The translations under genes were made by a program, and so were the position numbers. A DNA stretch of 13,921 nucleotides from an uncultured Oscillochloris sp. (lineage in GTDB: Bacteria > Chloroflexota > Chloroflexia > Chloroflexales > Chloroflexaceae), in assembly GCA_903877345.1 (NCBI GenBank), contig CAIRDL010000215.1, forward strand, positions 1 to 13,921. The letters are read 5' to 3'. Under the pieces are notes generated by a model. The model did not search any database. It saw only the letters and a program-made list of their open reading frames with translations, and had not been told where the DNA came from. Positions 1 to 6,902 of the stretch are shown in pieces; position 1 is the stretch's first letter; each line of letters opens with the position of its first letter.

Positions 1-4
1 GCAA

Positions 5-10
5 TTCCTT
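5..10 (-). promoter_or_regulatory. Possible ribosome binding site of a gene beyond the window edge
   Basis: Read on the minus strand, AAGGAA follows the TAA stop of the tandem ABC gene by four bases (stop at 14-16), close to the window edge. It would fit a downstream gene in the same operon starting just outside the window. This favours a natural stop over a sequencing frameshift. The evidence is a six-base match only. Confidence 0.35.
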
Positions 11-13
11 CGT

Positions 14-3000
14 TTAGGGGTGGGCAATCAGGATCAGCGTTGGGGCGCGGGTGAGCACACAGGTCATCATCGCCCGCAGGTTGGTCGCATCAACTGCAGC
101 GAGGCTCTCGTCGAGGATCAGGACGTGGGCCTGCTGGAGCAAGGCGCGGGCCACGAAGAGCCGACTGCGCTCGCCATGCGAGAGCTGCCACCCGCCTTCG
201 CCGACTTGCTGCCCCAACCCGGCGGGCATCCGGCACAACAGGTCGTCTAGCCCAAGCTCGCGACAGACCTGCGCGGCCTCGCGCAAATCCTCTTCGCGCG
301 GCGGCCACTGCCGACCCATGAGGAGATTGAAGGCCAAGCTGTCGCTGAAGAGGTGGTTCTCGTGAAACTGGGCCACCATCACCACTTGCTGACGCCAACT
401 GACCGCGCTTAACGTATGCTGATCAAGGCCGTTGAGCAGCAACAGCCCCGATTGGGTGGGGCGTAGGCGGGCCAGAAGCGCAGCCAACGTGGATTTACCG
501 CCGCCCGATGGCCCGGTCAGCAGCAGGCGCTCACCGTAGTAAACCGCCAGGTCGCAGTGGTTGAGCAAGGGCTGGCGTTGGCCGAGATAGCCGAAACTGA
601 GGTTGCGGGCCTCAAGGATGGGCCGGTCGGCGGTCTGGGGCGGGCCGCTCTCGTGCGGTGGCCCAGCGACCGGATGGGTGCGCCGAGCCGCCTGCTCAAT
701 CGGCGCAAGCAGACGCCACGCGCCGACGGCCCGCGAGAGGTCGAGGATCGTTGGCCCCAGCGAGCGTAAGAGCTGAAAGGCCCAGGTGATGCCGAGCAGG
801 CTGAGCCCCAGGCTCAGGACGCTGCCCGACCACGCGAGCAGTGTAGGCGCAAGCGCGGCCAACGCAAGCAGGAGCCACCCGTAAGGTACCAGGGTAGCGA
901 GCAGGCCACGATAGTTGTCGTCGCGCTTTGCGAGGGCGAGGTAGCGCTCCAGGGCCGCGTCCTCATCGCTGTGCCAGTGGGTATGGCACTCCTGCACGAG
1001 GCGCGTCATATGTCCATCAAGGCGCTCGAGGGTGTCGCGGCTGGTCTCGATGTGGCAACGGCGCTGGGTCAAGTAGGCGCGGTAGGCACGCCAACTGAGC
1101 AGCGCCGTGCCCCCGATCCAGCCGAGCAGGAGTGGCGCGAGCAGACCACCGGCAGCGCCTCCGGCCAGGAGCGCGGCGCAGATCAGCAGCGCAATGACAC
1201 TATTCAGCAACAGCGGGCCAGCGCTCACGATGCTCTCCAGCCGCTCAGCCTCCATCTGCCAGCTTAAGAACTGGCCGATGCCGTACTGCTGAAGTTCGTT
1301 CGGCATCAGCCGAATCACACCGACATGCAGGCGGCGCTTTAGCAAGGTGCGGAGCCGCAGCGAGAGGGTCAGGTGCCAATGGCGCTTGAAGAGTTCGAGC
1401 GGCACGCAGGTAAGCACACCGAGGACGAGGGCGTGCAGCCAAGGCCAAAGGATCTGCCCCTGTGCAGCGAGCAGGCCCGCTCCACTGATGCTCAGCACAT
1501 ACAGGATGCTCAGCAGCGCCTCGCAGAGGGCCGCGAACAGCAACGCTTGCGGCAATCCGTCCCGGCGCAGCTGCGCCCACAGCGACGCATCGGACGCGAG
1601 GCGCAACGACCAGCCCTGGGCCACGCATGTGCCGCCAAGCTGGTCGCGCAACAGCGCACGCGCCGCGCTCGCCTGCGCTCGTTCATCGAGCGCCAGGGGT
1701 GCCAGTATGGATGCGACCAACGCCTGGGCTGGGCGCTCGTCGCCGCGCAAGCTCGCCCGCAGCCGAGCCACGGCGATGTGGCGTCTGGTGCCGTCAGCCC
1801 CAATCACCTGTGCCCACACACGCCCGCCGCCGAGCAGCGCGATCCAGCGCCCATCATCCAGCCGCAGCAGGGTCGGGCCACCCCGATGGAGCAGGGCGTC
1901 AAGGGCTGCGGCCTCGAGACTAAACGGCTCGGCTTCCAGGCCAAGTTGGCCGACCAAATGCGGGATTTGCGCGCTGGGTGGGAGCGTGGCCGTTAGCTGC
2001 GGCGGATCAGGGCGAGCGGGCAGGCCAACGCCGACGAAGGCTCGCCGGGCGAGGTGGGCCAGCAGTTCCGGCAGCCGCGCTTCGGCCCAGCAGAGCCGGT
2101 TGGGGTGCGGGGGCGCAGGCACCGGCACGGGCGAACGGACGGGCGAACTGGCAGGCCACGGCGGGGGTGTTGGTGCGGGCGTCTCCAGGTGCCCCTCACT
2201 GAGCGTAACCCTGCGCCAAGGCACCTCGCGCCCCGCCCAGATCTGGGCATCCAGCGCTTGATCAGCCGCCAGCAACGCCCCGTAGCGACTGCCCATCTGT
2301 GCTGCCAACGCCGTGGGGCAGCCATCCTCAACCAACTGCCCGTCGGCAAGCACCAGCACCCGCTCAAAACCGATTGTATGGGCAACATCGTGGGTAACGC
2401 AGAGCAGGGTCGCCTCGGGCCAACAGGTGCGCGCATGGTCAAGCAGCGCTCGCCGCTGCTCACGGTCAAGCCCCCGGAAGGGCTCGTCGAGAATCACCAG
2501 ACGAGCCTCTTGACGCTGGATGGCGCGACCATAGCGCACTCGCTGGCCCTGGCCCCCCGACACCAGCCGCCCCCGCTCGCCCAGCGTGCTCTGCATCCCG
2601 TTCGGCAATTGCTCGATCAGTGCGCCGATCACAGCGTCAACGGCGGCATGTGGGGCGGGCAGGTCGCTGCCATAGGTAATGTTCTGGAGAAACGAGCGGT
2701 TCCAGATCTGGACGCCCGGATCAACCCAGGCCGTCTGGGCGCGCAGCGCTTGGAGCGCCGGGCCACGAAGCGCCTGCCCGTCAACCAACAAGGTGCCACA
2801 GGCGGGCTGTGAGCGACCAAGCAGCAGGCCGAGCAGGGTTGATTTGCCCGCCCCCGAGGCTCCAACAATCGCCACATGGCTGCCGGGCGCGATGCGAAGC
2901 TGGAGCGCTTTGAGGATCGTCTGCCCATCATGTTCGACCGCTACCCCGTCGAACACCACGGCGACCCCAGCCTCAGCAGAGGTGGGTGCGGTGCCAGTGG

Positions 3001-4783
3001 CATGGGGCGCGGGGCGCTCCTCGGCGGGCAAGTCAGTCAGCGCCACGTAGCGTTCGCCCTTGCTCAGTTCCCCGACGAAGAGAAACCCGAGCCGGGCCAA
3101 CTGATCGCTCAGCGTGCCAAGCTGAAGGCTCCAGAAAAGCAGCAGCGGCAACTGGGCCACCGTACCGCTAAGGCTGTGTACCCACACGCTCACCGCTACC
3201 AGCAGCGCCGAGCTGATCGCACCAAGGGCAGAGATCCAGAACTCCGTCTTGGCGAGGGCAGTCGCCCAACGTGTCCAACCGGCCAGCAGGCGTTCGTGTC
3301 GGCGCTGCAGCGCTGGCCCGGCGAGATGGGCGTGGATGGCGACGCTGCCGAGCATACCGTCAAGGGCGAGGCGACTCAGGGCGGCGAGTGCGGCACGCAC
3401 CATGCGGTGCTGGGCGCTGGCTACTTCCGTACCCACCAGCACAAGCCCGACCACCAGGATGACATTGAGCAACCCGAGGGTCGCACCGATGGGGCTAATG
3501 AGCGCCAAGCCAAGCAGCGTGAACAGAAGCTGAAAGAAAGTGCGCCCGAGTTGGGCGCTCAGTTCGGGCAAATTGTGCAGATCGCGCACCGTGTGGATGC
3601 GCTCCATCAAATCGGCAGTGCTGAGGCGCTGTATGGTCTGGCTGCCGAGCCGTGGCAGCAAGGTCATAAAGGCAATGCGGAGCCGTGCATCAAGCCGACG
3701 CCCGAGGCGACCCAACAGCGCCGCACTTGAGCCTTCAAGCAGCAGCAGCGAGAGCACAAAGGCCAGCAGCAAGCCCAGCGCCACCGTTCGCTCGCCGACC
3801 GTGGGCAAGAACTGGCCGAGGACGAGCAGCCCGCGCAGAATCAGGGCTTGGGCCACCACCCCGGCAGCGGCAACACCGAGGCCCGCCCCAAGCAAGCCAA
3901 GCAGCCCGGTCTGCTCGCGCCAGTAGTCAGCGAGCCTGTTGGGCAGCTTGGGACGTGGGGCAACCTCGTGTCCGGGTGCGGCCTCGCTGGCTGGCCCGGA
4001 CACCAGAGCCACGGCCACACCACGACAGATCAGCGAACCCTCCGGCTGATCATCATCCGCACAGACGGCCCAATAGGCTGCCGGGATTGGGCTAGGCGCA
4101 CCGTCGGAACCAGCAAGCGTCTGGTCGAAGAGCCGCTCAAGCAGCGCCAGTGCTTCGCTGCCCCGCTCCGTCGCGCCCGTCGCGCTAAGGCTACTTACTA
4201 GGCGAATGGCCGCATCCAGCGCCGCCAACGGACGCCATCCAGGTTCACCCAGCGCCCGCTGAACCAGCCGCTCAGCGGCGGCCTCGTCCTGGATGAGGTG
4301 GACGAGCCGCCCCTGGAGCATCCAGGCGCTCAGTTCAGCCTGCGTCCGCCATGCTTCGGCAGACAGGCGATACTCAGCCTCGTCCGTCGCCGCAGCCAGT
4401 CGGTGCGTGAAGAGCCAGCGGCGGCCCGCCCGGGTATCGAGGACGTGCGCCAGCGGGCCAGCCCTGCGCCAGATGACGAGCATACCAGCCGGCTCATCGT
4501 CGTATTGACGGGCAACAGTGACTAGCGGGCCGCGTGTGGCGAGCAAGCCCAGGGTATCGGCAGGGAAGAAGCCACCCCTGACGCCCAACCCTGCGGCGCG
4601 AAGGAGGCCAGTCAGCGTCTCAAGCGAGCAATCAGCAGGCGCGGCTCCGGGTTCAAGCGACACAGCGGCGGGTAGGTTGTACCCAAGAAGGACGCTCTGC
4701 GCGGCTGCCAGCGTCGGCGCGACACTCGCATTCTGTAAAAAGTGGGCGGCAAGCAGTGCTCGCTCATGTGTGACCGCACTCAT
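14..4783 (-). CDS. Tandem-fused ABC exporter with two degenerate C39-like domains
   Basis: Two ABC-exporter halves lie in one chain of 1589 aa, counted from the ATG at 4783. Order: C39-peptidase-like region (about 3-150), membrane domain (about 290-580), ATPase 1 (about 605-840), Pro-rich linker (869-895), second C39-like region (about 895-1063), membrane domain 2 (about 1078-1368), ATPase 2 (about 1388-1589). ATPase 1 has Walker A GASGAGKST (641-649), VSGGQ (741-745), LVILDE (762-767) and His798. ATPase 2 has GPSGGGKST (1424-1432), LSHGE (1534-1538), VLILDE (1554-1559) and His1588. The C39-like regions keep the fold pattern but lack the catalytic Cys and the GH motif, so they probably bind rather than cut a substrate. 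A TTG start at 4834 is possible but lies inside a hairpin. The chain ends one residue after the H-loop His, about 40 residues short for the family. Likely an exporter of a peptide or similar product; substrate unknown. Confidence 0.85.
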   Translation of the reverse strand: MSAVTHERALLAAHFLQNASVAPTLAAAQSVLLGYNLPAAVSLEPGAAPADCSLETLTGLLRAAGLGVRGGFFPADTLGLLATRGPLVTVARQYDDEPAGMLVIWRRAGPLAHVLDTRAGRRWLFTHRLAAATDEAEYRLSAEAWRTQAELSAWMLQGRLVHLIQDEAAAERLVQRALGEPGWRPLAALDAAIRLVSSLSATGATERGSEALALLERLFDQTLAGSDGAPSPIPAAYWAVCADDDQPEGSLICRGVAVALVSGPASEAAPGHEVAPRPKLPNRLADYWREQTGLLGLLGAGLGVAAAGVVAQALILRGLLVLGQFLPTVGERTVALGLLLAFVLSLLLLEGSSAALLGRLGRRLDARLRIAFMTLLPRLGSQTIQRLSTADLMERIHTVRDLHNLPELSAQLGRTFFQLLFTLLGLALISPIGATLGLLNVILVVGLVLVGTEVASAQHRMVRAALAALSRLALDGMLGSVAIHAHLAGPALQRRHERLLAGWTRWATALAKTEFWISALGAISSALLVAVSVWVHSLSGTVAQLPLLLFWSLQLGTLSDQLARLGFLFVGELSKGERYVALTDLPAEERPAPHATGTAPTSAEAGVAVVFDGVAVEHDGQTILKALQLRIAPGSHVAIVGASGAGKSTLLGLLLGRSQPACGTLLVDGQALRGPALQALRAQTAWVDPGVQIWNRSFLQNITYGSDLPAPHAAVDAVIGALIEQLPNGMQSTLGERGRLVSGGQGQRVRYGRAIQRQEARLVILDEPFRGLDREQRRALLDHARTCWPEATLLCVTHDVAHTIGFERVLVLADGQLVEDGCPTALAAQMGSRYGALLAADQALDAQIWAGREVPWRRVTLSEGHLETPAPTPPPWPASSPVRSPVPVPAPPHPNRLCWAEARLPELLAHLARRAFVGVGLPARPDPPQLTATLPPSAQIPHLVGQLGLEAEPFSLEAAALDALLHRGGPTLLRLDDGRWIALLGGGRVWAQVIGADGTRRHIAVARLRASLRGDERPAQALVASILAPLALDERAQASAARALLRDQLGGTCVAQGWSLRLASDASLWAQLRRDGLPQALLFAALCEALLSILYVLSISGAGLLAAQGQILWPWLHALVLGVLTCVPLELFKRHWHLTLSLRLRTLLKRRLHVGVIRLMPNELQQYGIGQFLSWQMEAERLESIVSAGPLLLNSVIALLICAALLAGGAAGGLLAPLLLGWIGGTALLSWRAYRAYLTQRRCHIETSRDTLERLDGHMTRLVQECHTHWHSDEDAALERYLALAKRDDNYRGLLATLVPYGWLLLALAALAPTLLAWSGSVLSLGLSLLGITWAFQLLRSLGPTILDLSRAVGAWRLLAPIEQAARRTHPVAGPPHESGPPQTADRPILEARNLSFGYLGQRQPLLNHCDLAVYYGERLLLTGPSGGGKSTLAALLARLRPTQSGLLLLNGLDQHTLSAVSWRQQVVMVAQFHENHLFSDSLAFNLLMGRQWPPREEDLREAAQVCRELGLDDLLCRMPAGLGQQVGEGGWQLSHGERSRLFVARALLQQAHVLILDESLAAVDATNLRAMMTCVLTRAPTLILIAHP

Positions 4784-4798
4784 GCCCTTGCCGCGACC

Positions 4799-4890
4799 TA
4801 TAGCAATCCTCTTGGAATCGTAAAGAGGAGTCAAGGCTTTAGCCGGCTGAAGCCTTGACTCCTCTTCACGACCTGCATAGGATTGCTATA
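4799..4890. repeat. 92-bp palindromic element with 12-bp terminal inverted repeats
   Basis: The ends TATAGCAATCCT (4799-4810) and AGGATTGCTATA (4879-4890) are exact inverted copies. Inside, AAGAGGAGTCAAGGCTT (4823-4839) and its perfect reverse complement (4850-4866) form a 17-bp stem around the palindrome AGCCGGCT (4841-4848). All three are centred on 4844.5. There is no coding capacity and no T-run. It resembles a MITE or REP-type dispersed repeat. Its edge is only 15 bp before the ATG of the ABC gene, so if transcription starts upstream of it, the hairpin would sit in that gene's 5' leader. Confidence 0.85.
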
Positions 4891-4919
4891 TTAGGGTGAA
4901 CGTTCACCCTGAGTATAGG
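4891..4919 (+). promoter_or_regulatory. Candidate promoter of the phosphopantetheinyl transferase
   Basis: TTAGGG (4891-4896) and TATAGG (4914-4919) are 17 bp apart, with the 18-bp palindrome filling the spacer, as expected for a repressed promoter. The -35 match is poor, so this is tentative. Confidence 0.3.
4893..4910. promoter_or_regulatory. Perfect 18-bp palindrome, candidate repressor operator
   Basis: AGGGTGAACGTTCACCCT is identical to its own reverse complement. With no loop bases it is more likely a binding site for a dimeric regulator than a terminator. The core TGAACGTTCA resembles operators of TetR-family repressors in general form. It lies between the divergent ABC exporter and phosphopantetheinyl transferase genes, so it could control either or both. 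No regulator gene is present in the window. Confidence 0.55.
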
Positions 4920-4924
4920 GCCGT

Positions 4925-4942
4925 AGCGCCTTGAAAACGCCT
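4925..4942 (+). repeat. Copy 1 of an 18-bp motif shared with the P-type ATPase leader
   Basis: AGCGCCTTGAAAACGCCT matches 13776-13793 at 16 of 18 positions. It lies just upstream of the phosphopantetheinyl transferase ribosome binding site. It may be a dispersed repeat or a common regulatory site. Confidence 0.45.
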
Positions 4943-4953
4943 CAGAGGGGCAC

Positions 4954-5760
4954 ATGGCGCCACGAACGCACCGGAAGGTGCGGTACGATTGCGCTATGAT
5001 CGCAGACATAGCTAGTTGGACGACACCCGCAGCCCATCCCGAGCTTGCGGCGCAGCAGGTGCATATCTGGCGCAGCAACTTGGAAGTATCGGCGGCCACG
5101 CTTGCCACATTGCAGCAACTCCTCTCCAGCGACGAGCGCGAGCGAGCGCGCCGGTTTGTGTTTGCGCATGATCGGCGGCGTTTTATTGTCGCTCGGGGCG
5201 TGTTGCGGCGCTTACTCGCCGGGTACACAGCCTCCGCCGCCGCCGATCTGGTATTCCGGTATGCGCCGGAGGGCAAACCGTTTCTGGCCCAACCGGACGA
5301 AACTGCCACGCTCACCTTTAACCTTGCTCACTCGGCTGAGTGGGCGGTGTATGGCTTCACGCGACAGGGCCGTATCGGCATTGACATCGAGGCCCACCGC
5401 GCCCTCAAAGATCTGCGTCAACTCGCGGCCAGCATCTTCTCGGCGCAGGAACTGGCGGCGTTGGATGCCGTACCTGTGCCGCAGCAACCGGCGACCTTTT
5501 ACGCTGGCTGGACACGCAAAGAAGCTTTCGTCAAGGCGCTTGGCACAGGCTTGTCATTCCCACTGCATGACGTTACTGTTTCCCTGCCCCCCGACGAACC
5601 GGCCCGCATCCTGTATGTCCGCGATGACCCAACTGCACCACAGCGCTGGCATTTGCTTACCTTCGTACCGGCACCGAATGTCGCAGGTGCCGTCGTAATG
5701 GAAGGGCCACCGCTTGCAGCCGCGTACTGGCATTTCCCTTCAGAGCAGACGGAGCCATAG
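4954..5760 (+). CDS. Sfp-type 4'-phosphopantetheinyl transferase
   Basis: The enzyme moves the 4'-phosphopantetheine arm from coenzyme A to a serine of carrier proteins (ACP or PCP), switching on fatty acid, polyketide or nonribosomal peptide synthases in the cytoplasm. At 268 aa it is near the usual size of Sfp-type enzymes. Visible motifs are GKP (107-109), FNLAHS (122-127, His126), GIDIE (142-146, with magnesium-binding Asp144 and Glu146) and WTRKEAFVKALGTGL (186-200, Glu190 and Lys194). All key residues are present. The ATG at 4954 is chosen because GAGGGG lies four bases before it; an ATG at 4996 has a GAAGGTG but about 15 bases away. It stands alone on the plus strand, divergent from the ABC exporter and convergent with the importer operon. 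No synthase or carrier protein is in the window, so the target is unknown. Confidence 0.93.
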   Translation: MAPRTHRKVRYDCAMIADIASWTTPAAHPELAAQQVHIWRSNLEVSAATLATLQQLLSSDERERARRFVFAHDRRRFIVARGVLRRLLAGYTASAAADLVFRYAPEGKPFLAQPDETATLTFNLAHSAEWAVYGFTRQGRIGIDIEAHRALKDLRQLAASIFSAQELAALDAVPVPQQPATFYAGWTRKEAFVKALGTGLSFPLHDVTVSLPPDEPARILYVRDDPTAPQRWHLLTFVPAPNVAGAVVMEGPPLAAAYWHFPSEQTEP

Positions 5761-5796
5761 ATCTGCCGCTTGCCAACCATGCCTAGTAACGCCGAG

Positions 5797-5827
5797 GGTT
5801 GGGAGGATCTTGTGACGACCCCCAACC
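5797..5827. terminator. Hairpin between convergent genes, possible terminator
   Basis: GGTTGGG (5797-5803) pairs with CCCAACC (5821-5827), and two more G-C pairs can form past a one-base bulge. It lies in the 140-bp gap between the transferase stop and the end of the importer operon, where a shared terminator is expected. No T-run follows on either strand, which weakens the call. Confidence 0.3.
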
Positions 5828-5900
5828 GCATCTGGACGATTCCGGCGGGTGATGGGCAAGGCGGCGGTAGTAACACGGCAGCGCTCCGTCAAAGGGCGGC

Positions 5901-6902
5901 TCACGATCCGTGGAAATGGCAGCGCACCTCTCCGCCGCCCGCCACGGGCGTAGGGGCAGGCATGGTTTGACGACAGATCGCTTGGGTCAAAGGACAGCGG
6001 TGCTGAAACGGGCAGCCGCCTAAGCGGTGCAGTGCGTGGGTTGTTTCTTCAGCATGCTCAAACCTACGCCGTTGAGCGACTCGTTCCCGTTGCCTTGCCA
6101 CATCAGGTACGGGGATGGAGGCAAGCAGCATACGGGTATAGGGGTGGGTTGGTTCAGCGTAGACCCGCTGAGTCGGCCCGCTCTCTACGAGGTAGCCTCC
6201 GTACATTACCCCCACAACGGCGCTGATATTCCGAACGATGCTTAGGTTATGCCCGATAAACAGATAGGTCACCCCCTTCTGTTCCTGAATATCCATAAGC
6301 AGATTGATCACCTGCCCCTGAATTGATACATCGAGCGCACTTGTTGGCTCATCACAGATGATCATCTGGGGCTCAACTGCCAGTGCCCGTGCAATCGCGA
6401 CCCGCTGACGCTGCCCGCCGGATAACTCGTAGGGGAACCGATCCAGGAGATCCTGCGACATGCTCACCTGTGCCAATAGCTCCCCCGCCAGCTTGTCGCG
6501 TGTAGAACCAGGGCGGACGCCCCTGTGGCGGGTCAGGAGTTCACCGATGATCTCGCCCACCATGTGCGACGGGTTGAGGGAGGCATAGGGGTTTTGAAAG
6601 ATGGCCTGAACTTGGCGTCGGTAGCCGAGTACTTCACGCCCTTGGAGCGTCGTCACCTCGCGCCCCCCAACCAAGATCGTTCCCCGTGTCGGCTGAACTA
6701 AGCGCAGAATAGCTCGGGCAATGGTGGATTTACCAGAGCCAGTCTCGCCGACTAAGCCGAAGGTACTCCCGCCACCGATGGTAAAGCTCACCTCACGCAC
6801 GGCATGAATGGGCTGCGCCGTTTGCCAGGGCAGCCGCCGCCGCGAGGTAAAGGTGACCTGTAGATTTTGTACGTGGACAAAGGGCGGTTGGTGGGCACTC
6901 AT
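5901..6902 (-). CDS. Dpp/Opp/Nik-type ABC importer ATPase (DppF-like)
   Basis: Second ATPase subunit of a peptide/nickel-type importer, acting at the inner face of the membrane to power uptake. In 333 aa it has Walker A GETGSGKST (52-60), Q-loop Gln103, LSGGQ (160-164), Walker B with Glu185, and H-loop His218. The C-terminal extension typical of the family follows, with Cys297, Cys303, Cys310 and Cys328. Its ATG overlaps the TGA of the gene before it (ATGA). No clear ribosome binding site precedes it, so it probably relies on translational coupling. It is the last gene of the operon. With the ATPase half of the fused protein upstream it would make the usual heterodimer. Substrate is not readable from this subunit. 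Confidence 0.95.
   Translation of the reverse strand: MSAHQPPFVHVQNLQVTFTSRRRLPWQTAQPIHAVREVSFTIGGGSTFGLVGETGSGKSTIARAILRLVQPTRGTILVGGREVTTLQGREVLGYRRQVQAIFQNPYASLNPSHMVGEIIGELLTRHRGVRPGSTRDKLAGELLAQVSMSQDLLDRFPYELSGGQRQRVAIARALAVEPQMIICDEPTSALDVSIQGQVINLLMDIQEQKGVTYLFIGHNLSIVRNISAVVGVMYGGYLVESGPTQRVYAEPTHPYTRMLLASIPVPDVARQRERVAQRRRFEHAEETTHALHRLGGCPFQHRCPLTQAICRQTMPAPTPVAGGGEVRCHFHGS

Noticed and set aside
1347..2261. Long plus-strand open frame (304 aa)
   Set aside because: It lies wholly inside the minus-strand ABC exporter, which has clear motifs throughout. Its composition (Arg, Ser and Ala rich) is typical of an antisense shadow in GC-rich DNA.
2876..3730. Plus-strand open frame (284 aa), Gln/Gly/Arg rich
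   Set aside because: Antisense to membrane domain 1 and ATPase 1 of the exporter; no domain or ribosome binding site recognised.
4784..4834. TTG-started N-terminal extension of the tandem ABC protein
   Set aside because: The codons lie in the palindromic element and have no family similarity; the ATG at 4783 is simpler, though its ribosome binding site is weak.
4799..4890. Palindromic element as a transcription terminator
   Set aside because: The flanking genes diverge, so no transcript needs to end here, and there is no T-run.
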